Below, one piece after another: positions 1-13,077 of a stretch of DNA of 64,000 nt. Below the pieces are notes generated by a model, which was given only the letters and a program-made list of their open reading frames with translations, was not told the origin of the DNA and did not search any database. The stretch spans positions 2,232,001 through 2,296,000 of the forward strand of contig NZ_JAUSYU010000001.1 of assembly GCF_030817075.1 (NCBI RefSeq), given 5' to 3'. The stretch is from Arthrobacter sp. V1I9 (lineage in GTDB: Bacteria; Actinomycetota; Actinomycetes; Actinomycetales; Micrococcaceae). Both the position numbers and the translations under genes were made by a program. The first letter of the stretch is position 1, and each line of letters starts with the position of its first letter.

Positions 1-214
1 AGAATTCCCACAGGCACTCCCCCCGCTGCCGGGACCGCGAGCATGGCCCAGGGCAGCCGCGGGCGTGCGCGGCGGGTTGGTTTCATCATGCAACAAACCT
101 TAACAAATGTTCCGCCGGCTTAACCGCCGGACGTGGGAGTTCAAGTAATTCCCTGCCTGGCCAACCGGACCATACCCTTGAAGGAGAACACAACCACCAC
201 CATCAGGAGTTCCC

Positions 215-715
215 GTGACCGTAAATGACGTGCCGTTCGAGCGGACGTTCAGGGAGATGTTTCGGCGCCACGCCGCGGGAGTTGCCATCATCACGGTCAA
301 CTACCAGGACAGCCCGTTCGGCTTCACTGCCACCTCCGTAGCGTCGTTGTCGGCGCAGCCCCCGCGCTTTACCTTCAATATGGCGCGCAGTTCCAGGTCA
401 TGGCCTGCCGTGGCCAACACCACCTACCTCGGCGTCCACATGCTTGGACTGGAGAACCAGCAACTCGCCGACCGGTTTGCCGGCGCCGGCAACCGTTTTG
501 AGGGCGACCACTGGGACGTCGGGCCGCACGGGGTACCGGTGCTGAAGGACGTGGCCGGCTGGTTGATTGGCGAGGTGCAGATGCGCCTCTCGTTCGAGAA
601 CAACGCGGTTGTGGTGGTGCAGGTGGTCGACGGCCAGGTGGGCGGCGACGGGTCGCCACTCCTCTACCACTCCGGCGGGTACAGCCAGCCGGTGCCGCTC
701 GACTACGAAATCTAA
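215..715 (+). CDS. Flavin reductase family protein
   Basis: A 166-residue single-domain protein of the FMN-binding split-barrel flavin reductase family. Such proteins reduce FMN or FAD with NAD(P)H, often to feed a partner monooxygenase. The family pattern is seen in FRRHAAGVAIIT near residue 13, in the FGFTATSVASLSAQPP segment near residues 32-47 that contacts flavin, and in the terminal LLYHSGGY. The GTG start is preceded by AGGAG at 205-209. It stands alone and faces dnaE tail to tail across a hairpin. No monooxygenase is adjacent, so the partner and substrate are unknown. The family is clear; the exact reaction is not. Confidence 0.88.
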   Translation: MTVNDVPFERTFREMFRRHAAGVAIITVNYQDSPFGFTATSVASLSAQPPRFTFNMARSSRSWPAVANTTYLGVHMLGLENQQLADRFAGAGNRFEGDHWDVGPHGVPVLKDVAGWLIGEVQMRLSFENNAVVVVQVVDGQVGGDGSPLLYHSGGYSQPVPLDYEI

Positions 716-774
716 GGGCCCCCGCCAGGCGACCAGGCATGGCGCCTAAAACAGGCGTCAAGAAACAGCAGCCA

Positions 775-800
775 ACGACGGCGGGGAGTCCCGCCGTCGT
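775..800. terminator. Bidirectional hairpin between flavin reductase and dnaE
   Basis: Perfect 11-bp stem (ACGACGGCGGG pairing with CCCGCCGTCGT) with a GAGT loop, lying between two convergent genes. There is no T-run on either side, so it is a likely but not classical intrinsic terminator. Confidence 0.7.
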
Positions 801-814
801 CCGCTCCCTGTATG

Positions 815-4373
<3,559 letters not shown>

Positions 4374-4409
4374 CGCACTATTCTATGCGCTGGGCACCCG
4401 CACCGAGGG

Positions 4410-5336
4410 TCAGGCCCGCCCGGACTCCAGCACTTGGAGGGCAAACGCAAGGTCCTGCGGATAGTCGCTGATGACACGAACCTGCTCGCCCGTCACCGGG
4501 TGCTCAAAGCCGAGCTCGCGGGCATGCAGCCATTGCCGGGTCAGTCCAAGCGTGGCGGCCAGCCGGGGGTCGGCGCCGTAAGTGAGGTCGCCTGCGCAGG
4601 GATGGCGGAGTGCCGAGAAATGTACGCGGATCTGGTGGGTGCGCCCCGTCTCCAGGTGCACCTCCACAAGGCTTGCCTTGCCGAACGCTTCCACCACTTC
4701 GTAATGCGTGACGGACGGCCGGCCGTCCTCAATCACCGCGAACCGCCAGTCATGTCCCGGGTGGCGGCCGATCGGTGCGTCGATGGTGCCGGTCAGCGGA
4801 TCAGGCAAACCCTGGACCACAGCGTGGTAGACCTTGTCCACCGTGCGTTCCTTGAAGGCCCGCTTCAGGGCGGTGTAGGCGCGTTCGGACTTGGCGACCA
4901 CCATTGCCCCGGACGTGCCGACGTCGAGCCGGTGGACGATACCCGCGCGCTCGGGCGAGCCGGAGGTGGAAATGCGGTAGCCCGCCCCGGCGAGTCCGCC
5001 CACCACGGTGGGCCCCACCCAGCCCGGAGAGGGATGGGCCGCGACACCCACGGGTTTGTCCACGACGACGAAATCGTCGTCGTCGAGCAGGATCTTCAGG
5101 CCTTCCACAACTTCCTCCACGACTTCAAGGGGGTCACGCCGTTCCGGCAGGCTCACCTGGAGGACATCTCCGGCTACGAGCTTTGCCGACTTTCCCAGTG
5201 CCTTGCCTTTGCTGAGGACATTGCCTTCGGCGATAAGGGTAGCGGCAAGGGAACGCGAGATGCCCATCAGCCCGGCGAGGCCCGCGTCGGCGCGTGTTCC
5301 GGCGTATTCTTCGGCGACGACCACGCGCTCAGGCAT
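4410..5336 (-). CDS. rluD: RluD-type 23S rRNA pseudouridine synthase
   Basis: A 308-residue RluA/RluD-family pseudouridine synthase that isomerises uridines in large-subunit rRNA. The N-terminal S4-like RNA-binding domain (about residues 10-70) is followed by the catalytic domain with the family motif HRLDVGTSG, whose Asp is the nucleophile, and by [11 protein letters not shown]. It overlaps the end of lspA by 8 bp and lies upstream of dnaE, an arrangement (lspA-rluD-dnaE) common in actinobacteria. Which uridine is modified cannot be told from sequence, so the D suffix is by family resemblance. Confidence 0.93.
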   Translation of the reverse strand: MPERVVVAEEYAGTRADAGLAGLMGISRSLAATLIAEGNVLSKGKALGKSAKLVAGDVLQVSLPERRDPLEVVEEVVEGLKILLDDDDFVVVDKPVGVAAHPSPGWVGPTVVGGLAGAGYRISTSGSPERAGIVHRLDVGTSGAMVVAKSERAYTALKRAFKERTVDKVYHAVVQGLPDPLTGTIDAPIGRHPGHDWRFAVIEDGRPSVTHYEVVEAFGKASLVEVHLETGRTHQIRVHFSALRHPCAGDLTYGADPRLAATLGLTRQWLHARELGFEHPVTGEQVRVISDYPQDLAFALQVLESGRA

Positions 5337-5901
5337 CCGTGGGCTTTTCCTTGTTACCGGACGTCAGCCGTGTTCCGTCCAGGGTGATTCCGCGCAGCGT
5401 GAGGATGCAGATGATCGCGACGGCGGAGACGACAGCCGAGTCAGCGATGTTGAAGATTGCGAAATTGGGCAGCTGGATAAAGTCCACCACATGCCCCATA
5501 CCGAAGGATGGTTCCCGGAAGAGCCTGTCGGTGAGGTTGCCCAGCGCGCCGCCCAGCAGCAGGCCGAGGGCCAGGGACCACCATTTCGAGCCGAGCTTGC
5601 GGACTTGGAACAGGATGGCCACCGCAACGGCGGCCATAATGATGGAGAACACCCAGGTGACGTTTTCCCCGATGGAGAACGCAGCCCCCGAGTTCCGGAT
5701 GAAGTACCAATGCAGCAGCGGCGGGAAGACCGGGATTCGCTCCCCTTCCACCATGGTGGAGGTGACCCAGATCTTGGTCAGCTGGTCCAGGACGTAGGCG
5801 AAAACTGCGAACCCTGCGAAGAGGGACAGCAGCACGGCTCTCCGGGGGCGCGGCGAAGGCGGTACGGGGCGGGCCGGGTCGGCGGCGAGTTCGTCAGTCA
5901 T
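5329..5901 (-). CDS. lspA: Lipoprotein signal peptidase (signal peptidase II)
   Basis: A 190-residue integral membrane aspartyl protease that cleaves the signal peptide of diacylglyceryl-modified prolipoproteins. Four hydrophobic segments are visible. The two catalytic Asp motifs are GNLTDRLF and FNIADSAV, and the conserved [11 protein letters not shown] lies between the first segments. A proline- and arginine-rich cytoplasmic N-terminus of about 20 residues precedes the first helix. It overlaps rluD by 8 bp, implying coupled translation. A strong terminator separates it from divIVA upstream. Confidence 0.96.
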   Translation of the reverse strand: MTDELAADPARPVPPSPRPRRAVLLSLFAGFAVFAYVLDQLTKIWVTSTMVEGERIPVFPPLLHWYFIRNSGAAFSIGENVTWVFSIIMAAVAVAILFQVRKLGSKWWSLALGLLLGGALGNLTDRLFREPSFGMGHVVDFIQLPNFAIFNIADSAVVSAVAIICILTLRGITLDGTRLTSGNKEKPTDA

Positions 5902-5935
5902 GGTGCTTTCATTCGTAAAACCTGGTTCAATGCCA

Positions 5936-5972
5936 AAAGCCGGTGGCCGAGGAATCCCCAGCCACCGGCTTT
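5936..5972 (-). terminator. Terminator of divIVA
   Basis: 12-bp perfect stem (AAAGCCGGTGGC with GCCACCGGCTTT), 13-nt loop, and four T at the 3' side on the minus strand. It starts 22 nt past the divIVA stop and ends the dcw/division transcript before lspA. Confidence 0.85.
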
Positions 5973-5993
5973 CAGAATACGTGCTTAGCCGGA

Positions 5994-6683
5994 TTAGTTG
6001 GCTTCGCTGACTTCCGGCGTTGCCACTGAACCGCGGGCATCGAGGTCGCGGAGCTGGCCTTCGATGTAGGCCTTCAGGCGTGAACGGTAGTCGCGCTCGA
6101 AGCCGCGGAGCTGCTCCACCTTGCGCTCCAGCACGGAGCGCTGCTGCTCGAGGGCTCCGAGGATCTTGCGGGACTTTTCCTGGGCGTCGTTGACGAGGCT
6201 GCTAGCTTCGATCTGCGCTTCGGCGATGATCTTGTCCTTCTGCGCCTGTCCGTCTGCGACGTGGCGGTCGTGCATCTGCTGGGCCATGGCGAGCAGGCCG
6301 GCAGCGGATTCTGCTGAGGCGGTGGAGGCGGCCGGAGCGGCGGCAACGGGAGCGGCAGCTACCGGAGCGGACGGCTGGACGTCCTTCTTCTTGCGCTCTT
6401 CGGCGGCCTTGGCTTCGGCTTCAGCCTTCTCGCGTGCTTCGTCCTTGTCGGACTTGACGGGCGCGGGGACCTTCTCCACCACGGGTGCGGCGGCAGAGCT
6501 GGCCGGCACGCTGGACCCGGCTTCGGAGAGCTTCTTGCGAAGTTCGTCGTTTTCCTGGTTCAGGCGGCGGAGTTCAACAACGATTTCGTCCAGGAAGTCA
6601 TCAACTTCATCCTGGTCGTAGCCTTCGCGGAACTTGGTCGGCTGAAAGCGCTTGTTGACAACGTCTTCTGGCGTCAAAGCCAT
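5994..6683 (-). CDS. divIVA: DivIVA / Wag31 polar growth protein
   Basis: A 229-residue DivIVA-family protein that marks negatively curved membrane and organises polar or septal wall synthesis in actinobacteria. The conserved N-terminal domain (MALTPEDVVNKRFQPTKFREGYDQDEVDDFLDEIV, in pieces here) carries the membrane-inserting region, followed by a coiled coil. A low-complexity Ala/Pro/Lys/Glu linker covers about residues 55-120, and a second coiled coil (LLAMAQQMHDRHVADGQAQ onward) fills the C-terminal half. It is the last gene of the division cluster, with a terminator just downstream and about 180 bp of its own upstream region. In mycobacteria the orthologue is a PknA/PknB substrate; phosphorylation here is not shown. 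Confidence 0.96.
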   Translation of the reverse strand: MALTPEDVVNKRFQPTKFREGYDQDEVDDFLDEIVVELRRLNQENDELRKKLSEAGSSVPASSAAAPVVEKVPAPVKSDKDEAREKAEAEAKAAEERKKKDVQPSAPVAAAPVAAAPAASTASAESAAGLLAMAQQMHDRHVADGQAQKDKIIAEAQIEASSLVNDAQEKSRKILGALEQQRSVLERKVEQLRGFERDYRSRLKAYIEGQLRDLDARGSVATPEVSEAN

Positions 6684-6861
6684 CTGGTCACCTCACTGGT
6701 CTGGTTAGTCAGTAGGCCTTCCGGCCGTCAAAACTACGGTACCTAAAGTTGGTCTGGTTCCTCTAATTCAACACTGCGGTGTCAAACGCGAGTTTTCTTC
6801 ATATTGCATGGTGGTTCCCGGCGGGTTCCATCCGTGTGCACTGCTGGGTCTATCCGGTAAA

Positions 6862-7149
6862 TCAGGCGAGGCCCCTGGTGATCCCCATGGCAATGCTGAC
6901 GGCGATGAACAGGACCAGGAAGCCCAGGTCCAGGGAAATGCCGCCAAGGCGCAGCGGCGGGATCAGCCGGCGCAGTCCGTTGAGCGGCGGGTCCGTGATG
7001 GAGTAGACGGCGTGAGCCACTACCAGGGCCGCTCCCCGGGGGCGCCACTCCCGTGCGAACATCTGCACCCAGTCGAAAACCAGGCGGATGATCAGTGCCA
7101 CAAAAAACAGCAAAAGCGCGAGATAGACAAGCCCGAAAACAATTCCCAT
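6862..7149 (-). CDS. YggT family membrane protein
   Basis: A 95-residue protein with two hydrophobic segments (about residues 3-25 and 73-93) and the YggT signature TDPPLNGLRRLIPP between them. Its place between sepF and divIVA is conserved across actinobacteria and other Gram-positives, where the family is linked to division or envelope stress; its biochemical activity is unknown. The start overlaps no neighbour. About 180 bp without a gene follow it before divIVA. Confidence 0.92.
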   Translation of the reverse strand: MGIVFGLVYLALLLFFVALIIRLVFDWVQMFAREWRPRGAALVVAHAVYSITDPPLNGLRRLIPPLRLGGISLDLGFLVLFIAVSIAMGITRGLA

Positions 7150-7271
7150 GACTTAATTCATATCTCCATGTCCATAGTGGTTACCGCGGCGTCCGGCCGA
7201 TGCTTCTCGTCTATTTCAGCACAGATGCCAGGCAGGTGTGTCCCTGCCTGGCATCGCGTCAGGATATTCGG

Positions 7272-7802
7272 TCAGCTTTGGTTAAAGAAGCTGGCTTGGG
7301 TCTCGCTGGCTTTTTTGTCATCGCCGATGACTTCGACATACGACGGCGAGAGCAGGAACACCTTGTTGGTCACCCGTTCGATGCTCCCCCGCAGCCCAAA
7401 GACCAGGCCTGCGGAGAAGTCCACGAGGCGCTTGGCATCCGCCTCGCCCATGTCCGTCACGTTCATGATGACCGGGATTCCGTCACGGAAGCTTTCGCCG
7501 ATCAGCTTGGCATCGTTGTAGGAGCGCGGATGGATAGTGGTGATCTGGCGGAGACCGCTGGTCTCCTCGCGGCTTGAGGCCGCGCGCTTGATGGGTGTCA
7601 CTGGGGCGCGATATTCCTCTTCGGGGGTGTAGGACGTTTCGCGGCTGACCTCGCGGACGGGTGCAGGTGCACGGCGCTCCTCGCGGTCAGCTTCCATCGT
7701 TTCGTCCTCATCCTTACGTGTGGTCTGTTGCTCGGACTCGTAGTGTTCATCGCCGTCGGCGAGCCCAAGATAGATCATTGTCTTGCGCAGAGCGCCGGCC
7801 AT
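7272..7802 (-). CDS. sepF: Cell division protein SepF
   Basis: A 176-residue SepF, the FtsZ-binding membrane anchor that replaces FtsA in actinobacteria. The N-terminal amphipathic segment [14 protein letters not shown] would bind membrane. An acidic, variable linker of about 70 residues follows, then the FtsZ-binding C-terminal domain (about residues 85-170: [19 protein letters not shown], then IVMNVTDM-like and [12 protein letters not shown]). Lack of ftsA in this cluster fits SepF as the anchor. It lies downstream of yggS with an 89-bp gap that may hold its own promoter. Confidence 0.96.
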   Translation of the reverse strand: MAGALRKTMIYLGLADGDEHYESEQQTTRKDEDETMEADREERRAPAPVREVSRETSYTPEEEYRAPVTPIKRAASSREETSGLRQITTIHPRSYNDAKLIGESFRDGIPVIMNVTDMGEADAKRLVDFSAGLVFGLRGSIERVTNKVFLLSPSYVEVIGDDKKASETQASFFNQS

Positions 7803-7891
7803 GGTCGACTCCTAATCGTGTCCGTAAGCGGGCCGCCCAATGACTTGACAGCACTGGAGTCCCCCGCCCATCACTTCCAATAGCACCGACG

Positions 7892-8629
7892 CTACCCCAC
7901 GGGGGGACGCGATCCGAGAATATCGGAACCGATTCGCAGGTGTGTCGCCCCGAACAGGATGGCCGCTTCGAGGTCCTGGCTCATGCCTGCCGAGATGCCG
8001 GTGGCCGCCGGATGCTGCGCCACAAGCGCGGCAGACACGGCGGCAAGTTTTTCGAAGGCCGGCCCGGGCGGGGCGCCAAGGGGGGCCACTGCCATCACAC
8101 CCGCAAGCTTCAGGCTCCCGGCTGTTGCTATCCGTTCTGCAAGCACCCCCACATCGTTGGGGTCGGCGCCACCCCGGTGGGTTCCGGCGTCGTCCTCCAG
8201 GCTGACCTGGATGAAGCACTCCAGCGGCGCCCGTCCGGTGGTGTCCTGCTGGGCCTGGGCCGCTTTGGCCAGGGCATCCACGAGCTGCGGCCGGTCAACC
8301 GAATGCACAGCCGCGGCGTAGCGGACCACGGACTTCGCCTTTTTGGTCTGCAGCTGGCCCACGAAGTGCCACGCTAGTCCGCACTCCACCAGTTGTTCCG
8401 CTTTGGCGGCCGCTTCCTGGTCCCGGTTTTCGCCAACGTCCGTAACACCCAGGACGGCAAGGCGTTTGATGTCCTCGGCCGGGTGGAACTTGGTGACCAC
8501 GATCAAAGTCGGTAGATCGCCTGCCCGGCCTGCCGCGGCTGCCGCCGCCGTGATGCGGCGCTGGACGGCGTCGAGCCGGCCCCTCAGCTCCTCGGAGCGC
8601 GGGTCGCCGGCTGCTCCGGGGTCAGTCAT
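7892..8629 (-). CDS. yggS: YggS/PLPBP pyridoxal phosphate homeostasis protein
   Basis: A 245-residue, single-domain TIM-barrel protein like the N-terminal half of alanine racemase. It binds PLP without known catalysis and helps keep PLP and amino-acid balance. The PLP-binding lysine is in LIVVTKFHP, and the HFVGQLQTKK and MSQDLEAAI motifs are present. I chose the ATG at 8629 (MTDPGAAGD) because longer versions run back into pgeF; it overlaps the pgeF stop by 8 bp. Confidence 0.93.
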   Translation of the reverse strand: MTDPGAAGDPRSEELRGRLDAVQRRITAAAAAAGRAGDLPTLIVVTKFHPAEDIKRLAVLGVTDVGENRDQEAAAKAEQLVECGLAWHFVGQLQTKKAKSVVRYAAAVHSVDRPQLVDALAKAAQAQQDTTGRAPLECFIQVSLEDDAGTHRGGADPNDVGVLAERIATAGSLKLAGVMAVAPLGAPPGPAFEKLAAVSAALVAQHPAATGISAGMSQDLEAAILFGATHLRIGSDILGSRPPVG

Positions 8630-9311
8630 GGCACCACACCACACCTGCGAATCGCCCGGTGTTGTTGTTCCGCCGGTATGAAAAGAGCGACTCAGTTTCA
8701 AGGGTGCAGGGTCCGCAGTACTCGACGCTGATGCCCAGGCGCTCCAGCTGGCTGCGGGCACCGGCGGGCAGGTCCAGCCCGGGGGTGCCCCTGGTGGTGG
8801 TACTCCGCGCGGCGGGCACAGCGGCTGCTACCTCGGCCTGCATCGCGGCGGGCACCTCGTAGCAGTTCCCGCAGATGGACGGCCCAAGCCAGGCGCGGAT
8901 GCCAGAGGCCCCGAGGGACTTCATGGTCCCCACTGCGGCTGGAATGACGCCGCCGGCAAGGCCGGGCCGGCCAGCGTGCACGGCTGCCAGGACCGGCCCT
9001 TCCGCCGAATCCCCTGCCAGCAGGACGGGAATGCAGTCAGCAACCATCACTGCCAGCGGAAAGCCCAGGGAGACCATGGCATCGGCTTCGGGCGCCGCAG
9101 TGCCCTGGTCCATAACCGCCACGGTGGTGCCGTGAACCTGGTTCATGAACCGCAGGCCCCGCGGAGCGACGCCGATGGTCCGTTCCAGATCCGCGCGGCG
9201 CCGGCCCACTTCCACGGGGTCGTCGCCCACGTGCAGCGCCAGGTTTCCGGCGGCAGCGTCAGTAAAGGCGACGGACACTCCTGGCCGGATTTCGGCACCC
9301 CAGTGGAACAA
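8622..9311 (-). CDS. pgeF: Polyphenol oxidase / peptidoglycan editing factor family protein
   Basis: A 229-residue YfiH/PgeF (DUF152) family protein. Family members are described as laccase-like multicopper or zinc enzymes; the E. coli member hydrolyses misplaced residues in peptidoglycan stem peptides. Seen motifs: FMNQVHGTTV near residue 55, VADCIPVLLA, and AVHAGRPGLAGG carrying metal-binding Cys and His. The likely start is a TTG at 9311, 8 bp after the ftsZ stop. Its place between ftsZ and yggS is typical of actinobacteria. Biological substrate uncertain. Confidence 0.9.
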   Translation of the reverse strand: MFHWGAEIRPGVSVAFTDAAAGNLALHVGDDPVEVGRRRADLERTIGVAPRGLRFMNQVHGTTVAVMDQGTAAPEADAMVSLGFPLAVMVADCIPVLLAGDSAEGPVLAAVHAGRPGLAGGVIPAAVGTMKSLGASGIRAWLGPSICGNCYEVPAAMQAEVAAAVPAARSTTTRGTPGLDLPAGARSQLERLGISVEYCGPCTLETESLFSYRRNNNTGRFAGVVWCHD

Positions 9312-9319
9312 TCCTGCGC

Positions 9320-10555
9320 CTACTTCAGGAAGTCGGGGACATCCAGGTCATCCGAGTGGCTGCCGGAGAGGTCCGGCTCCACAACGGAAGGGAGGTCGAC
9401 GTCGAAGCCTGAGTCAGCGGGGACAGCGGAGGGACGCTGCTGGCCCCAGTTGCTGAGCCCGGCTGCACCCACACCGGCATGGACCGGCTGGACGTTGTGG
9501 GAGTGGTTGCCCGCGGAAGGAGCCTGGGCGGGTGCCGGGGCAACAGGCGCGGCCGGCCGCTGCGGAGCAACCTGCGGCTGGGACTGGTCCATGGACGGCG
9601 AAGTGGCCTTGACGTCGTCGAACCCTGCAGCGATGACCGTCACGCGGGCTTCGTCGCCGAGTGCGTCGTCGATAACGGCGCCGAAGATGATGTTCGCTTC
9701 CGGGTGCGCCACTTCCTGAACCAGGCGTGCGGCTTCATTGATCTCAAACAGGCCGAGGTCCGAACCACCCTGGATGGACAGGAGCACACCATGGGCTCCG
9801 TCAATGGAAGCTTCCAGCAGCGGTGAGGCGATGGCGAGCTCAGCGGCCTTGACGGCGCGGTCTTCGCCCCGGGCCGAGCCGATGCCCATCAGGGCGGACC
9901 CGGCGCCCTGCATGACGGACTTGACGTCCGCGAAGTCAAGGTTGATCAGGCCCGGAGTGGTGATGAGGTCGGTGATGCCCTGTACACCCGAGAGCAGCAC
10001 CTGGTCAGCGGAGCGGAAGGCGTCCAGGACGGAGACGTTGCGGTCGCTGATCGAGAGGAGGCGGTCGTTGGGGATAACGATCAGGGTGTCCACTTCGTCG
10101 CGGAGGGCGTCGATGCCGGCCTCCGCGGACCCCGCGCGGCGGCGGCCTTCGAACGTGAACGGGCGGGTCACCACGCCGATGGTCAGGGCACCAAGGGAGC
10201 GGGCAATGCGTGCGACGACGGGAGCGCCGCCGGTGCCGGTACCGCCGCCTTCGCCGGCGGTAACGAAGACCATGTCGGCGCCGCGAAGCACCTCCTCGAT
10301 CTCGTCCGCGTGGTCCTCGGCAGCCTGCTTGCCCACCTCGGGGTTCGCGCCTGCGCCGAGGCCGCGGGTCAGTTCCCGTCCCACGTCAAGCTTGACGTCG
10401 GCGTCGCTCATCAGCAGGGCCTGGGCGTCGGTGTTGATGGCGATGAATTCAACACCCCGGAGGCCGACCTCGATCATGCGGTTGACTGCGTTCACGCCAC
10501 CGCCGCCGATGCCGACGACTTTGATGACGGCCAAGTAATTCTGCGGAGCTGCCAC
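9320..10555 (-). CDS. ftsZ: Cell division GTPase FtsZ
   Basis: Bacterial tubulin homologue that builds the Z ring. The GTPase domain shows [14 protein letters not shown] near the N-terminus, the tubulin signature GGGTGTG, and the T7 loop [12 protein letters not shown] Pro/Ala-rich linker and the C-terminal conserved tail DLDVPDFLK, the binding site for SepF, end the 411-residue protein. I chose the GTG at 10555 ([10 protein letters not shown], matching other actinobacterial FtsZ) with AAGGGA upstream; a further upstream in-frame start at 10615 would add atypical residues. It has its own promoter region with a striking inverted repeat at 10619-10639. Confidence 0.97.
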   Translation of the reverse strand: MAAPQNYLAVIKVVGIGGGGVNAVNRMIEVGLRGVEFIAINTDAQALLMSDADVKLDVGRELTRGLGAGANPEVGKQAAEDHADEIEEVLRGADMVFVTAGEGGGTGTGGAPVVARIARSLGALTIGVVTRPFTFEGRRRAGSAEAGIDALRDEVDTLIVIPNDRLLSISDRNVSVLDAFRSADQVLLSGVQGITDLITTPGLINLDFADVKSVMQGAGSALMGIGSARGEDRAVKAAELAIASPLLEASIDGAHGVLLSIQGGSDLGLFEINEAARLVQEVAHPEANIIFGAVIDDALGDEARVTVIAAGFDDVKATSPSMDQSQPQVAPQRPAAPVAPAPAQAPSAGNHSHNVQPVHAGVGAAGLSNWGQQRPSAVPADSGFDVDLPSVVEPDLSGSHSDDLDVPDFLK

Positions 10556-10618
10556 GTTACGTGTCCCTTGTTCGTGTCTTTTTGCGAAATCTGATGAAGA
10601 GCTTAGTGCCTGCAACCC

Positions 10619-10651
10619 TAACCTTCGACTTGAAGGTTATAGTTATGTCAA
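10619..10651 (-). promoter_or_regulatory. ftsZ promoter element: inverted repeat next to TTGACA
   Basis: On the minus strand a perfect -35-like TTGACA (10651-10646) is followed after 6 nt by an inverted repeat with 8-bp arms, TAACCTTC-N5-GAAGGTTA (10619-10639), about 65 nt upstream of the ftsZ start. Size and position are like MerR-family operators, which sit just downstream of the -35 box. An FtsR-type MerR regulator is encoded at 47469-48191. The binding is inferred. No good -10 box is visible. Confidence 0.6.
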
Positions 10652-10739
10652 GTAACTCATGTCTGTGACGGTATTTCCTCTGGTTCACACATTCAATGAC
10701 CGGCTCCGCGTGTCGGATTAATACCGGAAAGAAAGCGTG

Positions 10740-11708
10740 TCAGCGGGTCACCGGATGCCGGGGCACACTCACGTCGTACACCTTAACCGGGTTTTGGGGA
10801 TCCGCCGGAACCTTGAGGAGCGCGGCGAGTACTTTGGCCTTGAGTTCCTTCTCCCCCGCGTTGCCCCAGATAATGGTCTGGCCGTCCACGAGTTTGAGTT
10901 CCACCGCGTCCACTGACTGGGCGGACGCGTTCGACAGCTTGGCGAGCACATCCGCCGGCAGCGCACCCAGCACCTCCGCGGTAGCACGGAACAGCTCCTT
11001 GCCGATGGTACCGGCGCCGCCGTCAATGACCGGCAACGAGACCGACGCCGGATCCGCCGTAGCGGCCAGCTGAATGCCCTCCACGTCCACCAGCTGGTAG
11101 CGCTCCCCCTGCTTGACCAGCGCCACCGGCACGCGTTCACGCACCGCCACAGCCAGGCCCGACGGCGGACGTGCCTCGGCCGAGACGGACTTGACCTGGA
11201 CCAGGGGCTCAAGGAGGCGCCCTACCTCCTCGTCCGTGATCTGTGGCAGGGGCTTGCCGTGCAGGGGTTCAAGCGCGGTCTGCACCTGCGCAGGAGTCAG
11301 CAGGCGCGTCCCGGAAACCGAGATCGTGTCCACCGCAAGGACCGGGGAGAACACAGCGGCGGCCAGCAGCGCGGCCACCAAAGCAACCAGGGTGGCGGCC
11401 ACGACCAGTACATTCCGCTTCCGCCGTTTGCCCTTGGGCTCGGGAAACGCCAGGACATTGCCCGCCCGGCTGTCCGATGCCGTGGAGGATTCCGCTGGTT
11501 TGTCCTTGTTTCGGCCCGTGAACCTGGTTGCCTTTGCCTCTTCGGGTGGCTGCGGAGCCTGGTCAACCACCGGCCGTGAGGCCGAGATCACGCTGGAGCC
11601 GCTGTCCGTATCCCGGCCTGCGTTAGAGCCGCGGGTCCGGTTGGCCGGACCCCCGGCGGCAGGGCGCCTTCCGGTGGACGCATACGTAGGGCGGCGTGAA
11701 CTAGGCAC
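10740..11708 (-). CDS. ftsQ: Cell division protein FtsQ
   Basis: A 322-residue bitopic divisome protein. About 95 cytoplasmic, charged residues are followed by one transmembrane helix (VLVVAATLVALVAALLAAAV region) and an extracytoplasmic POTRA domain starting at VDTISVSGTRLLTPAQVQ, then the FtsQ domain. It acts with FtsB/FtsL to activate septal synthesis by FtsW-FtsI. The GTG start at 11708 overlaps the murC stop by 8 bp. The 180 bp after it carry the ftsZ promoter. Confidence 0.94.
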   Translation of the reverse strand: MPSSRRPTYASTGRRPAAGGPANRTRGSNAGRDTDSGSSVISASRPVVDQAPQPPEEAKATRFTGRNKDKPAESSTASDSRAGNVLAFPEPKGKRRKRNVLVVAATLVALVAALLAAAVFSPVLAVDTISVSGTRLLTPAQVQTALEPLHGKPLPQITDEEVGRLLEPLVQVKSVSAEARPPSGLAVAVRERVPVALVKQGERYQLVDVEGIQLAATADPASVSLPVIDGGAGTIGKELFRATAEVLGALPADVLAKLSNASAQSVDAVELKLVDGQTIIWGNAGEKELKAKVLAALLKVPADPQNPVKVYDVSVPRHPVTR

Positions 11709-13077
11709 GGAGGGCCTCTACGATCTGCGGCCCATAAGCCGTTACATCACCCGCACCGGCTGTCAGGACGATGTCCCCGTCGCCGGCCGCGGCGGCCAGG
11801 GCCGGCACGGCCTCCACGGCCTGGATTAGCCGCCCGCCGTCGTCGAGGTGGTCCGCGATGAGCTGGCTCGTGACCCCGGGAATCGGGTCTTCACGGGCCG
11901 GGTAAATGTCCAGCACCCAGGCAGTATCGGCAAGGTTCAGTGCCTCAGCGAATTCACGGGCAAATTCCCGGGTCCGTGAGAACAGGTGCGGTTGGAAAAG
12001 CACATGCACCTTGTGGTTGCCGGCCACCGAGCGGGCGGCGGCAAGGGCTGCCCGAACTTCGGTGGGATGGTGGGCGTAATCGTCGAAGACCCGCACACCC
12101 CGAGCCTGGCCCTTCAGCTCAAAGCGCCGTGAAGCCCCGGAGAACTGTGCCAGGGCGCCGGCAGCCGCGGCTGGCTCGACGCCCAGCTCGAGTGCTACGG
12201 CAAAAGCAGCCGCCGCGTTCAGGGCGTTGTGCCGGCCCGGCACCTGCAGGTCGAGCTGGAAGCGGCCGGACGGCGTGGACACCGCAACGTCCCCGGGGCC
12301 GCCGTCGTGCAGCAAAAGCTCCGCCTCGGCGCCCGTCCCGTAAAGGACCACGCGGGCGTTGCCGCGTTCCCGGGCACGCTCTGCAAGGGCCAGCGCTCCT
12401 GGATCGTCGGCGCAGGCGATCAGCACGCCGTCGGCCGGCAGCAGGGCGGTAAAGCGGTCGAAGGATTCGTAGACGGCCTCGGCGGTGCCGTAGTAGTCCA
12501 GGTGGTCGGGCTCCACATTGGTGACCACGGCGATCCTGGGCCGGTAGTTGAGGAAGGACCCGTCGGACTCGTCTGCCTCGGCCACAAAGACCGGGGACGT
12601 TCCGGACGCGGCATTGACGCCGAGGGCGGGCACGTTGGCGCCGATTGCAAAAGAGGGGTCCAGGCCGGCGCCCTGCAGCAGGACCGCGACCATTGACGTG
12701 GTGGTGGACTTGCCATGGGTCCCGGCCACGGTCACCACTACGTCCTCCCCCATGGTTGCCGCCAAGGCAACGGAGCGGTGCAGCACGGGCACCCCTGCTT
12801 CCCTGGCGGCCATCACCTCGGGGTTGTCCGCCCTGATCGCTGTCCCTGCCACCACGGTCTGCGCGTCCGCCAGGTTGGCTGCGTCGTATCCGACGGCGAT
12901 GCGCGCCCCGGCGGCAGCAAGGTCCGCCATCACGGGAAGGTCCGTTGCATCTGAACCGCTGACCGGCACGCCCCGGGCCACCATGATCCGGGCCACAGCG
13001 GACATGCCCACGCCGCCGACGCCGACGAAGTGGACCTTGCCCAGGGAGGCGAGGCTGGGAATGGTGTCGGAGCTCAT
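11701..13077 (-). CDS. murC: UDP-N-acetylmuramate-L-alanine ligase
   Basis: Cytoplasmic ligase adding L-Ala to UDP-MurNAc in an ATP-dependent step. The 458 residues show the Mur ligase order: Rossmann N-terminal domain ([17 protein letters not shown]), central ATPase with the P-loop [13 protein letters not shown], and C-terminal domain with [13 protein letters not shown]. The start overlaps the murG stop as ATGA. Confidence 0.97.
   Translation of the reverse strand: MSSDTIPSLASLGKVHFVGVGGVGMSAVARIMVARGVPVSGSDATDLPVMADLAAAGARIAVGYDAANLADAQTVVAGTAIRADNPEVMAAREAGVPVLHRSVALAATMGEDVVVTVAGTHGKSTTTSMVAVLLQGAGLDPSFAIGANVPALGVNAASGTSPVFVAEADESDGSFLNYRPRIAVVTNVEPDHLDYYGTAEAVYESFDRFTALLPADGVLIACADDPGALALAERARERGNARVVLYGTGAEAELLLHDGGPGDVAVSTPSGRFQLDLQVPGRHNALNAAAAFAVALELGVEPAAAAGALAQFSGASRRFELKGQARGVRVFDDYAHHPTEVRAALAAARSVAGNHKVHVLFQPHLFSRTREFAREFAEALNLADTAWVLDIYPAREDPIPGVTSQLIADHLDDGGRLIQAVEAVPALAAAAGDGDIVLTAGAGDVTAYGPQIVEALRA

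Noticed and set aside
100..300. 66-codon minus-strand frame over the flavin reductase promoter
   Set aside because: Overlaps the reductase start and has no family features; positions 1-214 look like ordinary upstream DNA.
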